A program made the translations under genes and the position numbers. The notes under the pieces are model-generated. The model saw only the letters and a list, made by a program, of their open reading frames with translations. It was not told the origin of the DNA and did no database searches. A stretch of 39,474 nucleotides of DNA from Pedobacter hiemivivus (GTDB lineage Bacteria > Bacteroidota > Bacteroidia > Sphingobacteriales > Sphingobacteriaceae). Positions 1 through 7,868 of this stretch are shown here, in pieces (the stretch's first letter is position 1; each line of letters starts with the position of its first letter). The DNA lies in contig NZ_SJSM01000035.1 in assembly GCF_004331685.1 (NCBI RefSeq), forward strand, positions 786 through 40,259. Reading direction: 5' to 3'.

Positions 1-29
1 CAGGCACAACTATTAAAAGTCAGGTAAAA

Positions 30-899
30 ATGGATCAGAAAATGCTGGATATTTATAAGCAGGTAAAGAGATACGATTATACTCCATTGTATGAGGTAGA
101 ATTTAGTCAGGATGCCTGTGGTTATGAAATTTTAATCAATGACATGCCCCTGCACCGCTATTTGTTATTAGGTAGTGCCAATGAGCAACGTATTCCGATT
201 AATGATCATATATTAACGAGTGGAAAACAGGAGATGATCATACGCTTGTTTCCGCCTCAGCTTTCAGACCAAAGCTGGTCGCCGACACTTGTGGATGCTT
301 CTAAATTTAAGATCAAAGTGATTCATCACAACCCTAATAACACTACAGAAACCTATAAACAGGTTTTTGAATTCAGTACCTCCAATAAACCGGGGACAGA
401 AAAATTTATGGGCAGCGGGCAAAAGGTTTTTGAATTTAAAGGTTCTTTTAATGCAGAAGTTCCTTATCAGTTAGAAGGTTGGAGAAATTCCAAAGATTTG
501 AGTAAAGAGGATCAGGATAAATTACTGAAAGAAGCGGTTGCTGTTTATAACAACTTCAGAAATGTGCTGATCAAAAAAGATGTGAATGCTTATGCATCAC
601 TCATGTATGATAAAGAAGTGGAACTGGCAAAAGCATTTTACTGGGATACTCCCGCAGATTCCAAGGAACGCTGGGACGAAATGAGTGGTACAGTCCGCGA
701 AAAAAGGGAGATTTTACCTTTAAAAGATTTTAAAATGGTGCTGTATGCAGGTGGAAAAGTGCTGGCATTACAGCCGACAAGCGAGATGTATAAAGATTAC
801 CTTTCTGCCATTCATGCCCAGACTGAAGATGATGATATTCAGGTTTCTTTCCTGCTTCATAAAAAGGCGGGCAGTAATGAATTGACACCAATACGGTAA
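30..899 (+). CDS. Uncharacterised protein, possibly 5'-truncated by the window edge
   Basis: I do not recognise a named family. The product from the ATG at 30 is 289 residues, soluble, with no signal peptide or membrane segment. The N-terminal ~135 residues look beta-rich (YEVEFSQDACGYEILINDMPL near the start). The C-terminal half is more helical and charged (residues ~160-289, including EDQDKLLKEAVAVYNNF). The reading frame stays open from position 3 up to the ATG with no stop, so the true start could lie upstream of the window. There is no clear ribosome-binding site, which is normal in Bacteroidota. It is followed 54 bp later by the WG/Sel1 repeat gene on the same strand, and the two may be co-transcribed. 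A role near secretion or polymorphic-toxin loci is possible but only a guess. Confidence 0.75.
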   Translation: MDQKMLDIYKQVKRYDYTPLYEVEFSQDACGYEILINDMPLHRYLLLGSANEQRIPINDHILTSGKQEMIIRLFPPQLSDQSWSPTLVDASKFKIKVIHHNPNNTTETYKQVFEFSTSNKPGTEKFMGSGQKVFEFKGSFNAEVPYQLEGWRNSKDLSKEDQDKLLKEAVAVYNNFRNVLIKKDVNAYASLMYDKEVELAKAFYWDTPADSKERWDEMSGTVREKREILPLKDFKMVLYAGGKVLALQPTSEMYKDYLSAIHAQTEDDDIQVSFLLHKKAGSNELTPIR

Positions 900-953
900 C
901 GATATTGGTTAAGAATATGGAGTTGTTTTTTTTAACCTTTAATTTAAGCTGAA

Positions 954-3152
954 TTGTCACACCGCACCTACTTATACAATATCAATACCCCATCAGTTGC
1001 AGAAAATGCCGATACGATGATGATGGAATGGGGATACGAAATGCCGCTAATGCTTCAGCCCTTATTAATCGACAGCGGCTTTATTTCTGGTAATAACTAC
1101 AACAATCACGTGGAATTTAACGATTCCGGTTTATATTATAATGCCAAACCGGGCCTTGAAAACCTGAAACGGTTTTATAATTTCCTGGAAGCCCAGCCTG
1201 ACCTAATTAAAAATAGTGAAAAATTTAAAGAGGCCAAGGACAAATTGTTCAACTACCTGGATCAGCTTGATGGAAGTTATTTCCATCTTGATATGTGGGA
1301 TGTCCTAAATATGGAAGACAAACCTCATGCCGAGCAGGCAAAGGATTGGCTGGCAACCATAGCACATAACAATCAGGTAATTACCATGGCTATGGACTCA
1401 GGAGACGTTAGCCTACTCAACTATAAAGAGCTTAAAGATGTCAGTCCTGCCTTTAACTCCTTCTCAGACCTGCTAAATTATGAAGACTATGATTATGGAT
1501 GGACTTGTATCGACTCCTCAGAGGAAGAAAAATTACCCTATGAAATATTCGAAGAAAATGAGCTCTGGGGACTTAAGGATAAAGATAGTAGTGTATTACT
1601 AAGTCCTCAATTTGATGAATTTTATAGTTTTGGTCCGGAAGATCTGGCGGTAGTCTCAAAAAACGGTAAATATGGCTATGTGGATACCACGGGAAGAATT
1701 ACAGTTCCATTAACCTGGGATGATGCTTTTGACTTCGAATATTCTGGCTTCGCGGTAGTCGTATCAGAGGAAAAAAAGGGACTTATCAATACAAAGGGCG
1801 GTCAGGTCGTTCCCTTCATTTATGATGACCTGAACACGCTTAACGAGGGAAACTATTTTAATGCAAGAATAGCTGAACTTTGGGGTACCATCGATCCCTC
1901 CGGAAAAGTTGTTATTGCTGTTGAACATGAAAATGAGATCCAGGCAGCCTATGGCTTTTACCATATTGAGGTAGCTGGCCAGAAAAATCAAAAGATCTTC
2001 AATGAGTTTTTTAAGTACCTGGGCGAATTCCCGCTTAAGGCTGTAGAAAACCTGCACGAAGGGCTACTATTAATTAAACCTCATAAAGGGACCAAATTCA
2101 ATTCCATATACAAAAAGGATGGAACACGGCTGGATAGCGGATTTGAATTTGATCTGGTTGTACGGAAACCCACCGAAGATGGCTTTGCCTATGCTTTCAA
2201 GGAAGACAAGGTATATACGGTTAGCGAGATAGCTATTCGCCCAACCAATAAAGCTGTCGCACTGAAACATACTGGCGAGGATTACGTTTACTATTTCGAA
2301 TACGAAACCAGGAAAAGGCTTTTGGTCTATGGAAAAGGGAAAAAAATGGATGATCAACAGATCAGGGATGAACTGAGCGAGACATACACCCTATTTGACT
2401 ATGGCGAACAAGCGTTTGACACTGAGGACTATGGTAAAGCCATTTATTATTACACCATCGCAGCAGAAAAAGGTCATGCCCCTTCCATGAATAATCTGGC
2501 ACATACTTACTATACTGTTAATGGTTTTAAAGATGATGATAAAGCCTTCTTTTGGTTTAACAAAAGCGCCGTAAAAGGTAACGATGGCTCTATGAATGGA
2601 TTGGGCATGTGTTATAAATATGGTGTTGGATGTCAAGCGGATATGGAGAAGGCATTGTATTGGTTAAATAAAGCTGCTGAAGCACAACTGGCACTGGCCA
2701 ATAACAATCTCGGAGACATTTACTCAGAGGAAGGACTCCTACCCTTTAATCCGGAAAAAGCTTTAGCCTACTATCAGGCAGCCGCAGCGCTAGGCGAACC
2801 CAAATACAACTGGTTGGGCTACCTCTACGATTTAAAAGCGGAGTATGAAAAGGCCCTGGAGTGCTATCGGTTAAGCGCTGAAGAAGGAAATGAGATTTCC
2901 GCCTTTAACTTTGGTATTTTAACATCTAAAGGCTTAGGAACTGAAAAAAACAATGAAGTGGCTATTAAATACTTTGAACTTTCATTGACGCTTGGATATC
3001 CTAATGCACATATAGAACTCGCTAAGATTTACAGAAATGAAAAGGGATTTCAGGACGAAAAGAAAGTAGAACATCATTTAAAGGAAGCCAGAGCAGCAGA
3101 ATTAGAGATACCGGAAGAACTGATAAAAAAGAAAGGCTGGTTTGGTTTTTAG
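954..3152 (+). CDS. WG-repeat and Sel1-repeat (TPR-like) protein
   Basis: A cytosolic repeat protein of 732 residues. The N-terminal ~170 residues (MSHRTYLYNIN...) are an uncharacterised domain. Residues ~200-330 carry WG beta-hairpin repeats (LWGLKDKDS, KYGYVDTTGRITVPL, KKGLINTKGGQVVPF, LWGTIDPSGKVV). Residues ~480-720 carry Sel1-type helical repeats, recognisable as A...Y..AA..G...A..NLG units (YYYTIAAEKGHAPSMNNLA, YWLNKAAEAQLALANNNLG). Such repeats normally bind other proteins, so a scaffold or effector-associated role is likely, but no substrate is evident. An in-frame stop sits at 945, so translation must start at the TTG at 954 or at a later ATG (1017). The TTG is preferred because the residues after it look like a genuine N-terminus. 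No signal peptide is visible. Confidence 0.85.
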   Translation: MSHRTYLYNINTPSVAENADTMMMEWGYEMPLMLQPLLIDSGFISGNNYNNHVEFNDSGLYYNAKPGLENLKRFYNFLEAQPDLIKNSEKFKEAKDKLFNYLDQLDGSYFHLDMWDVLNMEDKPHAEQAKDWLATIAHNNQVITMAMDSGDVSLLNYKELKDVSPAFNSFSDLLNYEDYDYGWTCIDSSEEEKLPYEIFEENELWGLKDKDSSVLLSPQFDEFYSFGPEDLAVVSKNGKYGYVDTTGRITVPLTWDDAFDFEYSGFAVVVSEEKKGLINTKGGQVVPFIYDDLNTLNEGNYFNARIAELWGTIDPSGKVVIAVEHENEIQAAYGFYHIEVAGQKNQKIFNEFFKYLGEFPLKAVENLHEGLLLIKPHKGTKFNSIYKKDGTRLDSGFEFDLVVRKPTEDGFAYAFKEDKVYTVSEIAIRPTNKAVALKHTGEDYVYYFEYETRKRLLVYGKGKKMDDQQIRDELSETYTLFDYGEQAFDTEDYGKAIYYYTIAAEKGHAPSMNNLAHTYYTVNGFKDDDKAFFWFNKSAVKGNDGSMNGLGMCYKYGVGCQADMEKALYWLNKAAEAQLALANNNLGDIYSEEGLLPFNPEKALAYYQAAAALGEPKYNWLGYLYDLKAEYEKALECYRLSAEEGNEISAFNFGILTSKGLGTEKNNEVAIKYFELSLTLGYPNAHIELAKIYRNEKGFQDEKKVEHHLKEARAAELEIPEELIKKKGWFGF

Positions 3153-3188
3153 ATTTTTTTATTGGCTAGTACAATATTTAACCTAAAT

Positions 3189-3260
3189 CAACGTCTTTAT
3201 ATATGAGAGCGTTAATTTAGATGAAACGGGAGTGGTCGGAGATCATTCCCACTTTCTTTG
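3189..3260 (+). ncRNA. 3'-end RNA element, copy A: bulged hairpin plus terminator-like hairpin
   Basis: A block at 3189-3224 is almost identical to one at 22365-22400, with the string TATATGAGAGCGTTAATTTA in both. Its 5' part folds as AACG-TCT / AGA-(bulged G)-CGTT (3190-3213). A second hairpin follows, GGGAGTG / CATTCCC with one G-U pair (3228-3250), then a T-rich stretch. It lies 36 bp after the stop of the WG/Sel1 gene and ends against the stop of the convergent gene. The second hairpin differs in sequence from the one in copy B while its position is kept, as expected for a functional RNA. It may be a 3'UTR-derived small RNA or a terminator cassette. I cannot assign it to a named RNA family. 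Confidence 0.45.
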
Positions 3261-3809
3261 TTAAAGAGATTTCAAATCGGTTGGAATAACACCTAATTGT
3301 TGTAAGAAACTTAAACGGTCAGTTTGGATCTCAGTGCTAATTATTTTACCATCTTTAAAGGTATAAAATCCGGTGCCGGTGTTAGATACTCTTTTGCCGG
3401 TTGCTGAAATATGCTGAAATTCTCCTAAATGAGTACCCTGAAATTTCTGCCTGATAATCACCTTATTTCCTTCGCAGATGATATCGTCAGCATACCATTT
3501 AGCGTCTGGAAAAGCTTTAACTAAAGCTTCAATCTGTTCCTGAAATCCCGCAGGTCCTTTCCTTCCAGAAATACCTGTATATTCTTCAGATATTAGACCT
3601 TTAAGCAGTTCGAATTTCCTATTGTTCATGATGTTTTCGTACAGATTACGAATTGCTGCTTTGTGCTCTATTTCAATTGAAACGATTTCCATTTGTGCCC
3701 CTTTTTTTTGGTTAGTAAATTGATGATTTGTTGTTTGTTGCGCGAACAATTGCGAATGGAACAGCAATAGCGCACAAAATACAGTGCCTTTTTTGAATTG
3801 TAGTTTCAT
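3261..3809 (-). CDS. Secreted SnoaL-like (NTF2-fold) ester-cyclase family protein
   Basis: The 182-residue product has a typical Sec signal peptide (MKLQFKKGTVFCALLLFHSQLFAQQ) and a SnoaL-like/NTF2-fold body from about residue 45. Supporting features are NLYENIMNNRKFELLKGLIS, GPAGFQEQIEALVKAFPDAKW, the FQGTHLGEF segment and the final TGTGFYTFKDGKIISTEIQTD strand. Members of this family are cyclases, isomerases or small-ligand binders. The substrate cannot be read from the sequence. Export to the periplasm is predicted, which is less usual for the fold. It lies 67 bp downstream of an AraC regulator gene on the same strand and may be its target or co-transcribed with it. Confidence 0.8.
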   Translation of the reverse strand: MKLQFKKGTVFCALLLFHSQLFAQQTTNHQFTNQKKGAQMEIVSIEIEHKAAIRNLYENIMNNRKFELLKGLISEEYTGISGRKGPAGFQEQIEALVKAFPDAKWYADDIICEGNKVIIRQKFQGTHLGEFQHISATGKRVSNTGTGFYTFKDGKIISTEIQTDRLSFLQQLGVIPTDLKSL

Positions 3810-3876
3810 GTTATGAATTTATGTTATCCAAAAATCGACACTTCAAAAACTAAAAAATTGTAAAAAATCATTGATT

Positions 3877-4656
3877 TTACCAACGTGGGGATAAACGAAA
3901 GAAATCTGCAGGAGCTAAGCCTGTAAAAACTTTAAACTGCTTGTTAAAATGCGCTTGGTCGAAAAAACCAGCTTCAAAAGCGACCTCCGTAAAAGTTTGT
4001 GTTGGCTGTATGTTTTTAATCACAGCTTTCATGCGTACAATTGATGCAAATTGTTTTGGAGAGGTACCAACTGTTTTACGGAAACGTTTCTCGAAAGCAT
4101 CCAGACTTATGTATAATCCATCAGCTAGTGCTTTAATTTCAATAAACCCTTTTAAAGCATGAATCCTCTGAACGGCTGCTGTTATTAACGTATCGCTATG
4201 GCTGAAATTGAGGACAGAAAGCAGCAGTTGTTCTATATGTGCTATACGCTGAATATTATTCTTCGCCTCGGCCAATTGCTCCTGTACCCTATCAATTGTC
4301 TGCTGCTTGATAAAATTATCCAATGATACACTTTCACCAAACAACTCATTTAGGGGTTCCTTTAAAAAAGCATGCGCCCCGGTTTCCTGAAATTTAACAA
4401 CAATGGCCCCAGTATCGGCCAAGTAATTTATTAACCTGGGCGACTTTCTTAATCCTGAAATAACAGAAGCTGGAAGACTGTTATTCCTACCCTCTATGAT
4501 ATAATCAATTTGCCCGCTAAAGCGGAAAGCAATTGCAAGAGAAGTTTCTGGTAGTACCCGGTTTACAAGGTTAGCACTACTTTCAATAACAACATATTCC
4601 TTTATGAATGGCCGGAGTTGTTCAGTAGGTATATAAGTTTCAATCTTCACGTCCAT
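3877..4656 (-). CDS. AraC-family transcriptional regulator
   Basis: The 259-residue protein has an N-terminal sensing domain of the type common in Bacteroidota AraC proteins (YIPTEQLRPFIKEYVVIES at residues ~8-26). Its C-terminal AraC DNA-binding domain has two helix-turn-helix units (IKALADGLYISLDAFEKRFR; FTEVAFEAGFFDQAHFNKQF) and a FTGLAPADFFR ending close to the family signature. It sits between the hybrid kinase gene (34 bp upstream) and the SnoaL-like gene (67 bp downstream), all on the minus strand. That spacing suggests one transcription unit in which it controls the SnoaL gene or itself. The ligand is unknown. Confidence 0.9.
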   Translation of the reverse strand: MDVKIETYIPTEQLRPFIKEYVVIESSANLVNRVLPETSLAIAFRFSGQIDYIIEGRNNSLPASVISGLRKSPRLINYLADTGAIVVKFQETGAHAFLKEPLNELFGESVSLDNFIKQQTIDRVQEQLAEAKNNIQRIAHIEQLLLSVLNFSHSDTLITAAVQRIHALKGFIEIKALADGLYISLDAFEKRFRKTVGTSPKQFASIVRMKAVIKNIQPTQTFTEVAFEAGFFDQAHFNKQFKVFTGLAPADFFRLSPRW

Positions 4657-4690
4657 AATATCCTCAATAATAGAGCCACCTTCGTCAGGA

Positions 4691-6469
4691 TTACAGCATT
4701 CGATTTGCTTTTAACTTCGCCACATGATGAAGCTTATCTTCCAGGTCTTTTGGATAAAATGGTTTGAGCATAAAGTCATCCATACATCCAAATTCAGAAC
4801 GTTTATCAAAAGAAATATCAATAGAAGCGGTTAACGCAATAATATAAATTCCTTTTTTTTGTTTATCATTAATTTCCCTAATCATCCGGGATGCCTCTAA
4901 GCCATCCATTACTGGCATGTTAATATCCATAAATATTACATCATACGTTTTTTTCATTACCGCATCCAGCCCTATCTGTCCGTTTTCCGCAACATCCGCT
5001 TTCAGATTCCATCGAGAAAGAGTTTTCTGAAAAACCATTACATTTACCGGACTATCGTCTACTACCAAAATTTGTAACCGGGCAATTTCATCAGCAGGTA
5101 TTTGAACTTCCTCCTTCAGCTCATCAACCATTGGATCAACTTTAGTGAAATTCAGCTGAAAACTAAAAGTAGTGCCAGTACCTTCTTTACTTTTAAACGT
5201 TAATCTGCCACCATGAAGTTCCACCAATCGACTGGCAATGCTCAGTCCCAGCCCAGTCCCATAATATTGCCGGTTTGTACCATTCTCCCCGCGAAAATAG
5301 GGATCAAAGAGATTATTCACCTGGTCTCCGGCAATTCCTATACCAGAATCGCTGATTTCGAACCCAACGGTAAGCACATTGTCAACGGACTTTTCAACAC
5401 CTACAATAATCTTAACAAAGCCTTTCTGTGTAAACTTAATCGCATTTCCCACAATGTTAAACAAGATCTGGGTCAACCGATTTTGATCACCCTGCACACT
5501 TAAACCTACAATTTCTTTATCCACTTGAAGGAAAAAATCAATAGACTTGGCATCAGACTTTAGTTTAAGTGCCCCATACACATTGTTCAATAGGGTATCT
5601 AGCCCGAATGTGGTTAATTCCAGCTTTTCAATTCCCAAATCCAAACGATTGAAGCTCAGAATGTCATCTATTGTTGCCATTAAGTTCTCGGCAGAAAAAT
5701 GCAGAATCTCCAGATCTTCCTTTTGTTGAGGCTTGGGATCATTTTCCATTAACACATTGGTGATACCGATTACGGCATTCAAAGGGGTTCTCAATTCATG
5801 CGCCATCGTGGAGAGAAAATTGGTTTTTTCCTCAGCAACTATTCTGGCTGAGCGGAGCGATCGTTCCAGATTTGCCGTTAATTTTCTTTCCTTTTTGCTA
5901 GTCCTTTTAAAAGCTCTGAAAAAATAAAAGTGAATAAAAATCAGCAATAGAAAATTAAATATAATAGAGATATTATACGCGTAGATATTTACACCCACCA
6001 TGCCTAAAGTAATCGAGATGCCGTAAAACTGTTCCAGAGAAAATAGTACCACTATCGGCACTGTATTTATCAGTGAGTACACCCAGCCCCATCTGAGACC
6101 TAGGATATAGTAACCGCCAGAAACAATCATCAATACATATTGTACCGTAACGATATTGAACCCATTTTTCAATATCAACAAATTAGACCAGATGAAACAA
6201 GTCAGACAAAACATGAAGTAGTGTCCAACTATTCTCCATGATACATTTAAAAATAGCATCATTAATCCCGCAAAGAAAAGAACCATGAGTAAGCTGATTC
6301 GGTAAAGCAGAATATTACGTTCCTGAAAAAAATATAAGATGAACAAAAAAACACTTAGTACTGCAAAAGCCGTAAGCAATTGCAGTAATATGGAAATCCT
6401 TGCCCGGTTGAACAAACCTGCTTCGGTGAGAAGAATAGTATGATATCTTTTAGATAAATGTTCGAGCAT
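4691..6469 (-). CDS. Membrane hybrid histidine kinase with C-terminal receiver domain
   Basis: The 592-residue protein has an N-terminal block of about six membrane helices (residues ~25-185) with no large periplasmic loop. A HisKA domain follows with phospho-acceptor His224 (STMAHELRTPLNAVIG), then a HATPase_c domain with N-box (IVGNAIKF), G1 (DSGIGI) and G2 (GTGLGLS). A REC domain at ~465-590 has the acidic pair VVDDS, phospho-acceptor Asp515 (FMDINMP) and the conserved Lys in LKPF. It lacks an HPt domain and a DNA-binding output, so it must pass phosphate to a separate partner. It is the first gene of a likely operon with the AraC and SnoaL-like genes. A 23-bp perfect palindrome lies ~70 bp upstream of its start. 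Confidence 0.93.
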   Translation of the reverse strand: MLEHLSKRYHTILLTEAGLFNRARISILLQLLTAFAVLSVFLFILYFFQERNILLYRISLLMVLFFAGLMMLFLNVSWRIVGHYFMFCLTCFIWSNLLILKNGFNIVTVQYVLMIVSGGYYILGLRWGWVYSLINTVPIVVLFSLEQFYGISITLGMVGVNIYAYNISIIFNFLLLIFIHFYFFRAFKRTSKKERKLTANLERSLRSARIVAEEKTNFLSTMAHELRTPLNAVIGITNVLMENDPKPQQKEDLEILHFSAENLMATIDDILSFNRLDLGIEKLELTTFGLDTLLNNVYGALKLKSDAKSIDFFLQVDKEIVGLSVQGDQNRLTQILFNIVGNAIKFTQKGFVKIIVGVEKSVDNVLTVGFEISDSGIGIAGDQVNNLFDPYFRGENGTNRQYYGTGLGLSIASRLVELHGGRLTFKSKEGTGTTFSFQLNFTKVDPMVDELKEEVQIPADEIARLQILVVDDSPVNVMVFQKTLSRWNLKADVAENGQIGLDAVMKKTYDVIFMDINMPVMDGLEASRMIREINDKQKKGIYIIALTASIDISFDKRSEFGCMDDFMLKPFYPKDLEDKLHHVAKLKANRML

Positions 6470-6540
6470 ATTACTAATATAACATACAAATCGTCCATTT
6501 TGTTACTCATCTGATATTACTTGCTGGAAATTCATTATTC

Positions 6541-6563
6541 GTCCATATTTTAAAAATATGGAC
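6541..6563. promoter_or_regulatory. 23-bp perfect palindrome upstream of the hybrid kinase gene
   Basis: The sequence GTCCATATTTT-A-AAAATATGGAC is an 11-bp perfect inverted repeat around a single base. It is not followed by a T-run, so it does not look like a terminator. The half-site TCGTCCATtTTT recurs at ~6491-6502, nearer the kinase start codon (the ATG ends at 6469). This is an operator candidate for the kinase operon. The binding protein is unknown. Confidence 0.4.
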
Positions 6564-6614
6564 ATATGTTGAGGGTAGTAAAATATTACCTTTAACGGAT
6601 AAAGCACCCGAGTC

Positions 6615-6646
6615 AAAACAGCATCGAAAGTTCCAATGCTGTTTTT
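6615..6646 (-). terminator. Bidirectional intrinsic terminator after the repeat lipoprotein gene
   Basis: A 10-bp perfect stem, AAAACAGCAT / ATGCTGTTTT, with an 11-nt loop has A- and T-runs on its two sides, so it can work in both directions. It sits 27 bp past the stop of the lipoprotein gene at 6673-7776 and marks the end of that locus. Confidence 0.75.
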
Positions 6647-6672
6647 TGTTGGGCTGTTAAAAGTATTGTGGG

Positions 6673-7776
6673 CTATTGAAAATATTGGGAAAGGTCTAAA
6701 ATTTTTCCAAAAAAGTAGCGACCCTTTTCGGCTGCCGGAGATGACTTAAGTGCCATCATATCCTGCATCAGGATGAGTTTAGCCGCACCTGCTTCAAAAT
6801 AGCTGCTGCCGAATTTAATTTCCCCGAGTTTGCCTTTATTCAGTTTAGGAGGAAAGATATTGGCTACAAGAAAATCAGTATATGGTAGCGCATCACTACC
6901 AACTTCGCAGATATCATAAGTATAAAATGAGGTACTGTTGGGCAATGGTGGCAGCTCAAAGGTTACAAAAGCACCACTCGCAGGCATTTTGATCCTGATT
7001 TCGGGGCTAGGAACAGTAACCACCCCAGCGGAATTCCGTATATAAAATACTGCATCCACGTCTCCTCCTTTAAAAAGGGCTCCGGCGCTGGCAATAGTAA
7101 ATGTTGTGGCAAACTGGGCGGTAACAGACATATTTTCGGGGTTAGCCGGAGGCTTAATCTCAATGTTATCGACCAGGCGAGTACCATCAAAGAAAAATTT
7201 GAGGGACTGCCCAGTTGATGGGGATGAAGTGACGGTTTTGGTAAGTAGATTGGTAGTTTCTCCTTTTTTGCGGACGGTAAACTGACGTTCCTTATTTTCA
7301 TTGACATAGATGGTCAGATTTTTCTCAATTTTCAGTGTTCCGGTGTGCACCAGTTTTTCGTCCACCAGAAATTCCAGTTCGCCAGCCATTGCAAAACCTT
7401 TTAACTGGTAGGTTATACTCTTTTCATAGGTTTGGCTACCATCATAATAAACACTAAGATTCTGTTTAAAAGGAGATGAAGGGACTGTGTGGGAGTCAAT
7501 TACATTTGTGGTTCCTGCTTCCCTGATGCTGATTTCAGAACTTTGATTGCTTACCGGTAGCAGAACTTCCCTTATAAAATTTTCGCGGCTAGCCAGATCA
7601 ACTGAGGCAATGATGCTGTCTTTATAAATAAATTCCAATGGCACTGTAGTACTTCCGGTAATGCTAACCTTCACAACCTTGACAGGTTCTTTTTGAAGTG
7701 GTTCTCCTTTTTTACAGGCAGCTGCCAGCATTGTGAAGCCGATAATCAATAAAAACAGGTAATTATTTAATTTCAT
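6673..7776 (-). CDS. Lipoprotein with two tandem internal repeats, function unknown
   Basis: The 367-residue product is a lipoprotein: hydrophobic signal followed by LAAACKK, with the lipidated Cys near residue 21. Two similar units follow each other in the N-terminal half. The first has SIREAGTTNVIDSHTVPSSP and LSVYYDGSQ; the second has TVRKKGETTNLLTKTVTSSP and LKFFFDGTR. Both read as beta-sandwich modules. The C-terminal half (from ~residue 215) is different and also beta-rich. It is the last gene of the TonB-receptor locus, separated from the beta-helix lipoprotein gene by a strong terminator, so it is probably expressed at a lower level. A surface substrate-binding partner for the receptor is a reasonable inference. 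Confidence 0.8.
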   Translation of the reverse strand: MKLNNYLFLLIIGFTMLAAACKKGEPLQKEPVKVVKVSITGSTTVPLEFIYKDSIIASVDLASRENFIREVLLPVSNQSSEISIREAGTTNVIDSHTVPSSPFKQNLSVYYDGSQTYEKSITYQLKGFAMAGELEFLVDEKLVHTGTLKIEKNLTIYVNENKERQFTVRKKGETTNLLTKTVTSSPSTGQSLKFFFDGTRLVDNIEIKPPANPENMSVTAQFATTFTIASAGALFKGGDVDAVFYIRNSAGVVTVPSPEIRIKMPASGAFVTFELPPLPNSTSFYTYDICEVGSDALPYTDFLVANIFPPKLNKGKLGEIKFGSSYFEAGAAKLILMQDMMALKSSPAAEKGRYFFGKILDLSQYFQ

Positions 7777-7797
7777 AATTTGTATTTATTTATTTTT

Positions 7798-7834
7798 TAA
7801 AAACAAGATGCAGATGGATAATCTGCACCCTGTT
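7798..7834 (-). terminator. Intrinsic terminator between the two lipoprotein genes
   Basis: On the minus strand a 14-bp stem with two or three G-U pairs (AACAGGGTGCAGAT / ATCTGCATCTTGTT, loop TATCC) runs straight into T residues. It lies 35 bp after the stop of the beta-helix lipoprotein gene and ~20 bp before the start codon of the next gene. Read-through would therefore set the ratio of the two proteins. Confidence 0.75.
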
Positions 7835-7868
7835 CATTATAGCTTAATTTGATTTTAATCTTTAAAGA

